A program made the translations under genes and the position numbers. DNA of 64,000 nt, from assembly GCA_947497905.1 (NCBI GenBank), contig CANMIH010000004.1:209675-273674 (forward strand). The letters run 5' to 3'. Origin of the DNA: an uncultured Pelagimonas sp. GTDB taxonomy: Bacteria > Pseudomonadota > Alphaproteobacteria > Rhodobacterales > Rhodobacteraceae. Positions 12,186-20,390 of the stretch are shown here, in pieces (the first letter of the stretch is position 1; each line of letters begins with the position of its first letter). Below the pieces are notes generated by a model. That model made no database searches and was not told where the DNA came from. It saw nothing but the letters and a program-made list of their open reading frames with translations.

Positions 12186-13919
12186 ATGCGCAAGTATCTT
12201 CTCTCCGCAGTTGCGGTTGCTGCCGTGTCTGCGGGGCAGGCTGCGTTTGCCGATGAGGCAGCAGCACAAAAGTGGATTGATGAGGAATTTCAGCCCTCGA
12301 CGTTGAGCAAAGCCGACCAGCTGGCCGAGATGAATTGGTTCATCAAAGCGGCTGAGCCTTATAAGGGCATGGAAATCAACGTGCTGTCGGAAGGTATCCC
12401 TACGCACAGCTATGAGTCGGAAGTTCTGACCAAAGCCTTTGAGGAAATCACCGGCATCAAGGTGAACCACCAGATCCTCGGCGAAGGTGAGGTTGTGCAG
12501 GCGGTTCAGACCCAGATGCAGACCAAGCGGAACCTCTATGACGGTTATGTCAATGACTCCGACCTCATTGGTACCCATTCGCGTCTTCAGCTGGCCTATA
12601 ACCTGACCGATCAGATGGCAGGTGACTGGGCGGGGACAACCAGCCCAACTCTGGATCTGGCCGACTTTATGGGCAGCCAGTTCACCACCGGTCCCGATGG
12701 CGACCTGTACCAGCTGCCCGACCAGCAGTTTGCGAACCTGTACTGGTTCCGCAAAGACTGGTTCGACCGCGCTGACCTGCAGGAACAGTTCAAAGCCAAA
12801 TACGGCTATGATCTGGGTGTGCCGGTCAACTGGTCTGCATACGAAGACATCGCCGAGTTCTTTTCGAATGACGTGAAAGAAATCGACGGCACCGCCATCT
12901 ATGGTCACATGGACTATGGTAAACGTGCGCCTGACCTTGGTTGGCGTATGACCGACGCATGGCTGTCGATGGCCGGTGCGGGTTCGAAAGGTGAGCCAAA
13001 CGGTGTGCCGATCGACGAATGGGGCATCCGCATGGAAGCCGGTTCGTGTAACCCAGCGGGCGCAAGCGTGTCGCGTGGTGGTGCCGCTAACGGCCCAGCC
13101 GCGGTCTATGCAATCCGCAAGTGGGACGAATGGCTGCGCGCTTATGCACCTCCCGGTGCGGCGTCGTATGACTTCTATCAGTCGCTGCCAGCTTTGGCTC
13201 AGGGCAACGTAGCCCAGCAGATCTTCTGGTACACCGCCTTTACCGCGGACATGGTGAAGCCTCAGTCCGAAGGCAACAACACCGTGGACGAAGCAGGTAA
13301 GCCGCTGTGGCGCATGGCGCCTAGCCCGCATGGTCCCTATTGGGAAGAAGGCCAGAAGGTTGGCTATCAGGACGTGGGTTCCTGGACATTCCTCAAGTCG
13401 ACCCCATCGGATCGCGCGCAGGCCGCATGGCTCTATGCTCAGTTCGTGACATCGAAAACTGTTGATGTGAAGAAATCCCACGTGGGTCTGACCTTCATCC
13501 GCAACAGCTCGGTCAACCACGACTCGTTCTCGGAGCGTGCCGAAAACCTGGGTGGTCTGGTTGAATTCTACCGTTCGCCTGACCGTGTTGCATGGTCGCC
13601 GACCGGCATCAACGTACCGGATTACCCAAAGCTGGCTCAGATCTGGTGGCAGCAGATTGGTGACGTGAACTCGGGTGCCTTTACCCCGCAGGAAGCAATG
13701 GACCGTCTGGCCGAGGAAATGGACATCACCATGGCTCGTATGCAGCGTGCAGACGAACGTGCCAATGTCTATGGCGGCTGTGGCCCGCGTCTGAACGAAG
13801 AGCAGTCGGCGGAATACTGGTATGCCAACGGTGGTGCAAAAGCTCCGCTTGAGAACGAAAAGCCGCAGGGCCAGACCGTCAACTATGACGAACTGGTTGC
13901 GCGTTGGGCTCAGCAGTAA
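12186..13919 (+). CDS. glpV: Glycerol ABC transporter substrate-binding protein GlpV
   Basis: 577 residues. A Sec signal peptide (MRKYLLSAVAVAAVSAGQAAFA, predicted cleavage after residue 22) shows that it is periplasmic. The body is a long family-1 extracellular solute-binding protein; the unusual length and segments such as HSYESEVLTKAFEEITGIKV and QQFANLYWFRKDWF match the GlpV-type binding proteins of rhizobial glycerol importers (glpSTPQUV). A strong ribosome-binding site (GGGAGGAG) precedes the ATG. It is the first gene of a six-gene operon that ends at glpU. Strong identity at operon level; the glycerol substrate is inferred by family. Confidence 0.88.
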   Translation: MRKYLLSAVAVAAVSAGQAAFADEAAAQKWIDEEFQPSTLSKADQLAEMNWFIKAAEPYKGMEINVLSEGIPTHSYESEVLTKAFEEITGIKVNHQILGEGEVVQAVQTQMQTKRNLYDGYVNDSDLIGTHSRLQLAYNLTDQMAGDWAGTTSPTLDLADFMGSQFTTGPDGDLYQLPDQQFANLYWFRKDWFDRADLQEQFKAKYGYDLGVPVNWSAYEDIAEFFSNDVKEIDGTAIYGHMDYGKRAPDLGWRMTDAWLSMAGAGSKGEPNGVPIDEWGIRMEAGSCNPAGASVSRGGAANGPAAVYAIRKWDEWLRAYAPPGAASYDFYQSLPALAQGNVAQQIFWYTAFTADMVKPQSEGNNTVDEAGKPLWRMAPSPHGPYWEEGQKVGYQDVGSWTFLKSTPSDRAQAAWLYAQFVTSKTVDVKKSHVGLTFIRNSSVNHDSFSERAENLGGLVEFYRSPDRVAWSPTGINVPDYPKLAQIWWQQIGDVNSGAFTPQEAMDRLAEEMDITMARMQRADERANVYGGCGPRLNEEQSAEYWYANGGAKAPLENEKPQGQTVNYDELVARWAQQ

Positions 13920-14041
13920 GTGCTCCTCCCGCGCGGGCCGGTTTCTGATCGGCCCGCATGCCCCGGCCCCGCGTATGGGACTGGGGCGACATCTTCCCGG
14001 GCGCGGCTGTTGCGCCCCTATTCCCTTCGGAAAGAACCAAG

Positions 14042-15106
14042 ATGCCACTTGAGCTAAAACAGGTGACCAAGCGTGTCGGCGGCGCGCTGCATATCAAGGA
14101 GACCTCACTGGTCCTTGAGCCGGGTCACTTTAATGTCCTGTTGGGCGCAACCGGATCGGGCAAGACCTCGTTGATCAAGATGATGGCCGGTCTGGATCCG
14201 ATCGCCAGCGGTCAGGTTCTGATGGATGGTCAGGACGTGACCCGACTGAGCACGCAGAAGCGCAACATCAGTCTGGTGCACCAGTTTTTCATCAACTATC
14301 CGCATATGACGGTTTACGACAATATCGCCTCGCCGCTGAAAGTGGCTGGGATGGCGAAGTCGGAAATTCAGGGCCGGGTCGAAGAAGCTGCTGATATTCT
14401 TCAGCTTCGCCCCATGCTGAACCGTCGTCCCCACGAACTGTCTGGTGGTCAGCAGCAGCGCACCGCGCTTGCGCGTGCGATTGCCAAGGAATCCAAAGCC
14501 GTGTTCCTTGATGAGCCGCTGGCCAACCTGGATTACAAGCTGCGTGAAGAGCTGCGTGACCAATTGCCCGAGCTGTTTGCCGGACGCGGTGCTGTGGTGG
14601 TCTATGCCACCTCCGAGCCGGAAGAGGCGCTTTTGCTTGGCGGCCGCACTGCGCTCATGGAAGACGGGCGCGTGACGCAGTTCGGGGTCACAGCCGAAAC
14701 CTATCGCGATCCGGCCAATGTGCGCGCCGCACGCGTGTTCTCGGACCCGCCCATCAACACCGCCGAGATCGTCAAACAGGGCTCACGCGCGGTTCTGGGG
14801 GGCGACCTGAGCTGGGAGCTGACCGGCGAGGCCGCCAATCTAGCGGATGGTCAATATACCGTTGCGATCCGCCCGCACCATGTTTTGCCCGTGGCCGATG
14901 CACAGTGCACCGTGTCTCTATCGGGACGCGTGCAGGTGACGGAATTGTCGGGCTCGGAGAGCTCGGCGCATTTTGAGATGGGCGCAGGCAGCTGGGTATC
15001 GCTGTCCGCCGGTGTTCACCCCTATGAGGTGGGCGAAATCCACGAATTCCACATGGATCCCAAGGCGTGCTATTTCTTTGCACCCGACGGCGCCCGCGTG
15101 GCCTGA
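14042..15106 (+). CDS. glpS: Glycerol ABC transporter ATP-binding protein GlpS
   Basis: 354 residues from ATG 14042 (GGAAAG upstream). Walker A is GATGSGKT at 35-42, the Q-loop is in LVHQFF, the signature is canonical LSGGQQQR (about 133-140), and Walker B is VFLDEP. The H-loop position, however, reads YATSEPEEA, with Ser191 in place of the switch His. The C-terminal 110 residues form an OB-type regulatory domain as in UgpC/MalK-type ATPases. It follows glpV after a 122-nt gap and precedes glpT by 7 nt; the two ATPases presumably form a heterodimer. Confidence 0.9.
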   Translation: MPLELKQVTKRVGGALHIKETSLVLEPGHFNVLLGATGSGKTSLIKMMAGLDPIASGQVLMDGQDVTRLSTQKRNISLVHQFFINYPHMTVYDNIASPLKVAGMAKSEIQGRVEEAADILQLRPMLNRRPHELSGGQQQRTALARAIAKESKAVFLDEPLANLDYKLREELRDQLPELFAGRGAVVVYATSEPEEALLLGGRTALMEDGRVTQFGVTAETYRDPANVRAARVFSDPPINTAEIVKQGSRAVLGGDLSWELTGEAANLADGQYTVAIRPHHVLPVADAQCTVSLSGRVQVTELSGSESSAHFEMGAGSWVSLSAGVHPYEVGEIHEFHMDPKACYFFAPDGARVA

Positions 15107-15113
15107 GGCAGAC

Positions 15114-16196
15114 ATGGCTAAAATTACGCTTTCAAAGCTGCGTCACAGCTACTATCCAAACCCGTCACAACCGTCGGATTATGCTCTGAAAGAGATTGAT
15201 CTGGATTGGACCGATGGCGGCGCCTATGCGCTGCTGGGGCCCTCCGGCTGTGGGAAATCAACCCTGTTGAACATCATTTCGGGTCTTCTTGTGCCCTCTG
15301 AAGGCAAGATCCTCTTTGATGGTCAGGACGTGACCGAACTGACGCCGGACAAACGCAATATTGCGCAGGTGTTCCAGTTCCCGGTGATCTACGACACCAT
15401 GACTGTCTACGACAATCTGGCTTTCCCGCTGCGCAATCGTGGCCGTGACGAAGAGATCGTCCGCGAACGTGTGATGGCGATTGCCGAGATGTTGGAAGTC
15501 ACCGACATGTTGGATCACAAGGCTGCGGGTCTTAGCCCCGACAACAAGCAGAAGATCTCGATGGGCCGGGGGTTGGTGCGTGAAGACGTCAACGTTGTGA
15601 TGTTTGACGAACCGCTGACCGTGATTGACCCACATCTGAAGTGGAAGCTGCGCTCGAAGTTGAAAGAACTGCATCAGCGCGTCAAAGCGACCATGATCTA
15701 TGTGACCCATGACCAGACCGAGGCGCTGACCTTTGCGGATCAGGTTGTGGTGATGCAGCTGGGTGAGATTGTTCAGATCGGCACGCCGGTTGAGTTGTTT
15801 GAGCGCCCGGCACATACCTTTGTTGGCCACTTCATTGGCTCGCCCGGTATGAACGTCATGCCCTGCGATCTGTCCGATGGGCAGGCTCTGTTTGCAGGAC
15901 ATCCTGTTGCCCTGGAAGGCCCAGTTCTGGGCAATGCCAATGGCACCACTGAGATCGGAATTCGCCCGGAGTTTGTGTCGCTGGCCGAGAGCGGGCTTCC
16001 CGCCACCGTGACCAAGGTCTCGGACGTGGGCCGCCACATCGTCGTCGAGTGTAGCGTCGATGGCCATAAGGTGAGCGCGGTGATCGAAGGTGATGCGCCG
16101 TCGAAGGGGGATGCCGTGCATCTGAATTTCCGCCAAGATCAGACCCGGCTTTATGTCGATGGCTGGTTGGCGACCGAGCCGGAGGGCACATCATGA
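15114..16196 (+). CDS. glpT: Glycerol ABC transporter ATP-binding protein GlpT
   Basis: 360 residues from ATG 15114 with GAGG upstream; longer in-frame starts overlap glpS and are not preferred. Walker A is GPSGCGKST, the Q-loop is QVFQFP, Walker B is VMFDEP and the H-loop is canonical (VTHDQTEA). The ABC signature is degenerate: LSPDNKQKISMGRG from residue 140 where LSGGQ is expected. With GlpS this predicts an asymmetric heterodimer. The C-terminal domain is a UgpC/MalK-like OB fold. The stop overlaps the glpP start (ATGA). Confidence 0.9.
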   Translation: MAKITLSKLRHSYYPNPSQPSDYALKEIDLDWTDGGAYALLGPSGCGKSTLLNIISGLLVPSEGKILFDGQDVTELTPDKRNIAQVFQFPVIYDTMTVYDNLAFPLRNRGRDEEIVRERVMAIAEMLEVTDMLDHKAAGLSPDNKQKISMGRGLVREDVNVVMFDEPLTVIDPHLKWKLRSKLKELHQRVKATMIYVTHDQTEALTFADQVVVMQLGEIVQIGTPVELFERPAHTFVGHFIGSPGMNVMPCDLSDGQALFAGHPVALEGPVLGNANGTTEIGIRPEFVSLAESGLPATVTKVSDVGRHIVVECSVDGHKVSAVIEGDAPSKGDAVHLNFRQDQTRLYVDGWLATEPEGTS

Positions 16197-17056
16197 AAAC
16201 CGAAAACCAAAAGGCATGGTTCTTTGTTCTCCCCGTCCTGTTGTTGGTGGCCTTTAACGCGCTGATCCCGATGATGACGGTGGTCAACTATTCGGTGCAG
16301 GAAACCTTTGGGGACAATGTGTTCTTCTGGGAGGGCCTGAACTGGTTCCAGCAGATCCTGCGGTCTGAACGGTTCCACGCGGCGCTGGGGCGTCAGTTTA
16401 TGTTCACTGGTCTGATCCTGATCATCGAGATTCCTCTGGGCATTGCCATCGCTCTGTCGATGCCGCGCAAAGGGTTCTGGGTGCCGGTCTGTCTGGTTCT
16501 GATGGCGCTGCCGATGCTGATCCCCTGGAACGTTGTTGGGGCGATGTGGAACATCTTTACTCTGCCTGACATTGGGCTTTTGGGGTATTTCCTGAACCAC
16601 GTTCTGGGCATCAGCTATGACATGACCCAAGACCCGGTTGCGGCCTGGATCACCATTGTCACCATGGATGTCTGGCATTGGACATCGCTTGTGGTGCTGC
16701 TGAGCTACGCCGGTCTGGTGTCGATCCCGGATGCCTATTATCAGGCGGCTAAGATCGACGGCGCCAGCAACTGGTCGGTGTTCCGTTTTATCCAGTTTCC
16801 CAAGATGAAGACCGTTCTGACCATCGCCATTCTGCTGCGGTTCATGGACAGCTTTAACATCTACACCGAGCCGTTTGTTTTGACCGGGGGTGGTCCGGGC
16901 AACTCGACGACGCTTCTGTCGATTGATCTGGTGAAAATCGCGCTTGGCCAGTTTGATCTGGGTCCGGCGGCGGCGATGAGCCTGATCTACTTCGCAATCA
17001 CACTCTTGGTCAGCTGGCTGTTCTACACGCTGATGACCAAAGACGATCTGAACTGA
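16193..17056 (+). CDS. glpP: Glycerol ABC transporter permease GlpP
   Basis: 287 residues with six predicted transmembrane helices, starting with AWFFVLPVLLLVAFNALIPMM. An EAA-type ATPase-contact loop is seen in DAYYQAAKIDGASNWSVF. This matches the MalF/UgpA class of sugar/polyol permeases. It overlaps glpT by 4 nt and pairs with glpQ, 13 nt downstream, to form the transmembrane pore of the importer. Confidence 0.9.
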   Translation: MKTENQKAWFFVLPVLLLVAFNALIPMMTVVNYSVQETFGDNVFFWEGLNWFQQILRSERFHAALGRQFMFTGLILIIEIPLGIAIALSMPRKGFWVPVCLVLMALPMLIPWNVVGAMWNIFTLPDIGLLGYFLNHVLGISYDMTQDPVAAWITIVTMDVWHWTSLVVLLSYAGLVSIPDAYYQAAKIDGASNWSVFRFIQFPKMKTVLTIAILLRFMDSFNIYTEPFVLTGGGPGNSTTLLSIDLVKIALGQFDLGPAAAMSLIYFAITLLVSWLFYTLMTKDDLN

Positions 17057-17069
17057 GGAGGGGTCTGAG

Positions 17070-17867
17070 ATGCAAAAACGATCCATCGTCCCTATCGTCT
17101 ATATTCTCTTCCTCATGCTGCCGATCTACTGGCTTGTGGCGATGAGCTTTAAGACGACCAATGAAATTCTCTCGGGATTTTCACTGTTCCCGCAAACCTT
17201 TACCCTGGAAAACTATCGGGTGATCTTTACCGACCCAAGCTGGTACTGGGGCTATATTAATTCGATCGTCTATGTGTCGATCAACACGGTGATTTCGATC
17301 GCCGTGGCTCTGCCAGCCGCCTATGCCTTCTCTCGGTATCGGTTTTTGGGCGACAAACAGCTGTTCTTCTGGCTGCTGACCAACCGTATGGCACCGGCTG
17401 CGGTGTTTGCTCTGCCCTTCTTCCAGCTTTATTCGGCTGTTGGTCTGTTCGACACACACCTAGCGGTGGCTCTGGCGCATTGTCTGTTCAACATCCCGCT
17501 GGCCGTGTGGATTTTGGAAGGCTTTATGGGCGGGATCCCCAAAGAACTGGATGAAACCGCCTATGTGGACGGTTATTCCTTCCCACGGTTCTTTGCGACG
17601 ATCTTTCTGCCGTCGATCAAGGCCGGTGTCGGTGTGGCCGCGTTCTTCTGCTTCATGTTTTCCTGGGTTGAGCTGCTGTTGGCAAAAACCCTGACCGCAG
17701 TGGCCGCAAAACCGATTGCTGCGACCATGACAAAAACCGCGTCAAGTGCGGGCTACGAGCTTGGCCTTCTGGCCGCTGCCGGCACCTTGACCATCATTCC
17801 GGGCGCAATTGTGATCTATTTCGTCCGCAACTACATCGCCAAAGGCTTTGCGATGGGGAGGGTTTGA
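17070..17867 (+). CDS. glpQ: Glycerol ABC transporter permease GlpQ
   Basis: 265 residues, MalG/UgpE-type inner-membrane permease with six helices. The N-terminal helix is IVPIVYILFLMLPIYWLVAM and the EAA loop is DETAYVDGYSFPRFFATIF. GAGGAGG lies before the ATG. It belongs to the glpVSTPQU operon and should heterodimerise with GlpP. The glpU start follows one base after its stop. Confidence 0.9.
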   Translation: MQKRSIVPIVYILFLMLPIYWLVAMSFKTTNEILSGFSLFPQTFTLENYRVIFTDPSWYWGYINSIVYVSINTVISIAVALPAAYAFSRYRFLGDKQLFFWLLTNRMAPAAVFALPFFQLYSAVGLFDTHLAVALAHCLFNIPLAVWILEGFMGGIPKELDETAYVDGYSFPRFFATIFLPSIKAGVGVAAFFCFMFSWVELLLAKTLTAVAAKPIAATMTKTASSAGYELGLLAAAGTLTIIPGAIVIYFVRNYIAKGFAMGRV

Positions 17868-17868
17868 T

Positions 17869-18147
17869 ATGCTGAGTTGGATGGCATGGACCGTGCCGAC
17901 GGCCCTCGTGTTTGTCGGGATCTTTGCGGCCATTGGGATCTTGATTGTCCTCGAGATCCGTCGCCCTGGTGGCGATGAACGCAAAGGCGCTTTGCGACTG
18001 ACCACAACCCGTGGAGATCGCTTGTTCATCAGTCTTCTGGGCACGTCTTATATCTTTCTCGCCTGGCTTGGGCTGACGGATATGCTGCTTTGGACACCAC
18101 TTGCGCTGTCGATTGGCTGGGGTGTGTTCTGTTTCTGGAAAGTGTGA
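17869..18147 (+). CDS. glpU: Small membrane protein GlpU (DUF2160) of the glycerol importer operon
   Basis: 92 residues from ATG 17869 with GGGGAGGG upstream. Two or three hydrophobic helices are predicted, one ending near residue 28 and two in the C-terminal half (ISLLGTSYIFLAWLGLTDM, then ALSIGWGVFCF). It matches the small DUF2160 proteins called GlpU in rhizobial glycerol ABC operons, whose exact role is unsettled. It is the last gene of the operon; a GC-rich imperfect hairpin lies downstream (about 18151-18175) without a T-run. Confidence 0.8.
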   Translation: MLSWMAWTVPTALVFVGIFAAIGILIVLEIRRPGGDERKGALRLTTTRGDRLFISLLGTSYIFLAWLGLTDMLLWTPLALSIGWGVFCFWKV

Positions 18148-18192
18148 CGTTTTGGGGCGTGGCGGATGCCGCGCCCCCTGACTATGTGACAG

Positions 18193-18211
18193 AACTATAA
18201 AATTAATAGTT
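18193..18211. promoter_or_regulatory. Palindromic operator upstream of the BlaI-like repressor
   Basis: AACTAT (18193-18198) and ATAGTT (18206-18211) form a perfect AT-rich inverted repeat with a 7-base spacer, 38 nt before the repressor start. BlaI/MecI/CopY regulators autoregulate through such dyads, so this is a candidate autoregulatory operator. Confidence 0.45.
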
Positions 18212-18249
18212 CCCAAATGCGCCTTTGGCGCCTAACGTACGGCGATACC

Positions 18250-18669
18250 ATGACGAAGCGGACCCCAAACTTGATGCGACGCAAACAGGACAAAGCTCTT
18301 TTGACCGAGGTTGAGCTCGAGTTCATGAACGTCGTTTGGGCGCTTGGCGAAGGCACAGTGCGCGAAATTCTGGCCGAGTTGAACAAGGCTCATGAACGCG
18401 CCTATACCTCTGTGGCCACTGTCCTGAAGATCATGGAGCAAAAAGGGTTTCTGACGAGCCAGAAGAAAGACCGGTCGCTGGTCTATATTCCGGCTGTGCC
18501 AAAGGCTGACTATCAAAAAACGACCCTGAAAAACCTTTCGAGCAAGCTCTTTAACGGAACACCAGCGGCGCTGGTGGCACGTTTGGTGGATGACGAAGAC
18601 GTCACCGATGACATGCTTGCCGAAATGCGCGCGCTTTTGGACGAAAGGTTGGGGGACCATGACCGCTGA
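18250..18669 (+). CDS. BlaI/MecI/CopY-family transcriptional repressor
   Basis: 139 residues from ATG 18250 (an upstream ATG at 18217 is possible). The winged-helix domain covers about 18-90; LTEVELEFMNVVWALGEGTVREIL and YTSVATVLKIMEQKGFL are diagnostic of the penicillinase-repressor family. The C-terminal dimerisation segment is present. The next gene, overlapping by 11 nt, encodes an M56 protease, giving the classic BlaI-BlaR1 pair in which the protease inactivates the repressor. No beta-lactamase or copper gene is adjacent, so the regulon is unknown. Confidence 0.85.
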   Translation: MTKRTPNLMRRKQDKALLTEVELEFMNVVWALGEGTVREILAELNKAHERAYTSVATVLKIMEQKGFLTSQKKDRSLVYIPAVPKADYQKTTLKNLSSKLFNGTPAALVARLVDDEDVTDDMLAEMRALLDERLGDHDR

Positions 18670-19792
18670 GACCCTGCTCAACGCCTATCTTGATCTGAAC
18701 CTGCTTTTGGTGGCAGGCACCTTGGTTTGGTTGGCATTGCGATGGGGCTTGCGGAGATATGGTCTGGGGCAGGCGTTCCTGCCGCAGCTGCGTCTGTTGA
18801 ACGGTCTGACGCTTCTTCTGGCGATGTCGCCAGTTCTGTTTCTCGGGCTGACCACTTGGGTTGTCGCCCATCCGCCGAACCTATCGGACATGCTGGTGTC
18901 TCAGTATCTGCAAGGCAATGTCAGCATGAGCGCGTCGCGGTTTGAAGCGCTTCTTGGCCTGCGTGAAGATTTTGTGCGCGAGATGCTCAACGGTCAGGCG
19001 CTTTGGGCGCAATTGCTTGGGTTTGTTGCAGTGTGTGGAGCTGTTGTGATGCTGGTCCACGTCGGTGTGTCGCTTGTCACATTGGTACGTACGATGCGCC
19101 GGGCCTTTCTCTGGAAACGCATCGGGAGGGTTGATCTGCTGGTCAGTGATGATTGTCGCGTGGCGTTTTCCACCCGTGGTCTGCGCCGCCGGTATATCGT
19201 TTTGCCCTCGGGGCTGTTGCAGTCACCCAAAGACCTGCAGTTGACCATCGCGCATGAGCTGCAGCATTTCCGTCAGAAAGACGTGGAATGTGAAGTTCTG
19301 CTTGAGTTACTGCGCCCGCTGTTGTTCTGGAACCCTGCCTTTTATGTGTGGCGGCATCATGTGCGGCATCTGCGTGAATATGCCTGTGACCAGGCACTGA
19401 TGGCGCGTCGGGGTTTTGATGCACGCGCCTATTGCGAGTGTCTGATCCGGGCCTGTGAAGGCGCGATGCAGAGATCGGTATTCTTTGCGCGAACTCCTTC
19501 GGTTGCCCTGGTGGATCGCCGCGAAATCCGCCGCAGCTCTACCCTGCAGAACCGCATTCTTGCGGTGACCGAAGACAACCCCAATCTGGGGAGCAAGACC
19601 ACATGGATGCTGATCTCTGGTCTGTTGATCGGTGCGGTTCTGACCACCAATCTGATTGTGCAACGTCCGAGCGATTGGAGCCATGATCGCATCATGTTGT
19701 CGACCATCGTCAATCTGGAACGGATGGCCAATCGGAGTGACGCGGCCAGCAGCCCATTTCAGGGTGGTTTCGTCACTGCCATCACTGAGTGA
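18659..19792 (+). CDS. BlaR1-like M56 family membrane metalloprotease
   Basis: 377 residues from ATG 18659, with AGGTTGGGGG upstream. Several N-terminal transmembrane helices are followed by a zinc-protease motif HELQH (His199-Glu200, His203) in LTIAHELQHFRQKD and by a further hydrophobic helix near the C-terminus (MLISGLLIGAVLTTNLIV). BlaR1 sensors normally continue into an extracellular penicillin-binding domain; this protein ends shortly after the last helix, so it senses something else or acts with a partner. It is translationally coupled to the BlaI-like repressor. Confidence 0.8.
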   Translation: MTAETLLNAYLDLNLLLVAGTLVWLALRWGLRRYGLGQAFLPQLRLLNGLTLLLAMSPVLFLGLTTWVVAHPPNLSDMLVSQYLQGNVSMSASRFEALLGLREDFVREMLNGQALWAQLLGFVAVCGAVVMLVHVGVSLVTLVRTMRRAFLWKRIGRVDLLVSDDCRVAFSTRGLRRRYIVLPSGLLQSPKDLQLTIAHELQHFRQKDVECEVLLELLRPLLFWNPAFYVWRHHVRHLREYACDQALMARRGFDARAYCECLIRACEGAMQRSVFFARTPSVALVDRREIRRSSTLQNRILAVTEDNPNLGSKTTWMLISGLLIGAVLTTNLIVQRPSDWSHDRIMLSTIVNLERMANRSDAASSPFQGGFVTAITE

Positions 19793-19799
19793 CGGCAGG

Positions 19800-20258
19800 T
19801 CAGAACACCGGCAGCGGCGCATCCTGTTTGGTCTGATCCATGACAATCTGGCTATGCACCCGTGACACAACGGGATGCGCCAGCAAAACCTCATGAATCA
19901 ACGCATTTAGGGCAATCAAGTCCGGGCACCAGACCCTCAGCAGATAGTCTGCTTCGCCGGTCATGGTCCAGGCGGAGGTTACTTCGGGGCGGGTGTGGAG
20001 GAGACGTGCAAAGCTCTGGCCCTGTTCTTTACCATGTCGCGCCAGTTGAACTTGAACAAAGGCCTGAACCTGAAGCCCAAGTTTCGCAGGATCCAACCGC
20101 GCGCGATACCCCTGGATCAACCCGCTGTCTTCGAGTCGCTGACGGCGCCGGTTGGCCTGGCTTGGCGACAGGTTGAGAATGTCCCCAAGTTCCTGTGCGG
20201 TGGTTTGGCCGTTCTTTTGCAGAACACTCAATAAAGTGATGTCAGTCGGATCAAGCAT
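19800..20258 (-). CDS. Lrp/AsnC-family regulator divergent from hpd
   Basis: 152 residues from ATG 20258; an alternative start at 20273 adds five residues. Residues 1-60 form the AsnC winged-helix (LLSVLQKNGQTTAQELGDILNLSPSQANRRRQRLE) and the rest is the RAM ligand-binding domain. Divergence from 4-hydroxyphenylpyruvate dioxygenase suggests that it senses tyrosine or phenylalanine, or their keto acids, and controls hpd. Convergent with the BlaR1-like gene, 7 nt apart. No ribosome-binding site is obvious, and a palindrome covers the start codon. Confidence 0.85.
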   Translation of the reverse strand: MLDPTDITLLSVLQKNGQTTAQELGDILNLSPSQANRRRQRLEDSGLIQGYRARLDPAKLGLQVQAFVQVQLARHGKEQGQSFARLLHTRPEVTSAWTMTGEADYLLRVWCPDLIALNALIHEVLLAHPVVSRVHSQIVMDQTKQDAPLPVF

Positions 20259-20274
20259 GCAAAATTTTAGCATG
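20256..20274. promoter_or_regulatory. AT-core palindrome over the AsnC-type regulator start
   Basis: CATGC (20256-20260) and GCATG (20270-20274) flank the A/T core AAAATTTTA. Lrp-family proteins bind such AT-rich dyads. It overlaps the initiation codon and lies in the regulator/hpd divergent region, fitting autoregulation. Confidence 0.45.
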
Positions 20275-20390
20275 TATGTGCGGGAAATGGCAATATAGGC
20301 GCAAAATAACAGGGCGGGGCAGGGGCTTTGCGCAGAATGCGCATGCGCAAAAAGATACACTTGGGGTGAGACTTATCAGGAGGACACGCC

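Noticed and set aside
12162..14048. 628-codon open frame on the minus strand opposite glpV
   Set aside because: It is antisense to a well-supported gene with a signal peptide and operon context; the product is His/Arg/Phe-rich with no domain, typical of a shadow in high-GC DNA.
15258..17086. Minus-strand frames of 292 and 311 codons opposite glpT and glpP
   Set aside because: Antisense to operon genes with clear ABC motifs; products show no recognisable domain.
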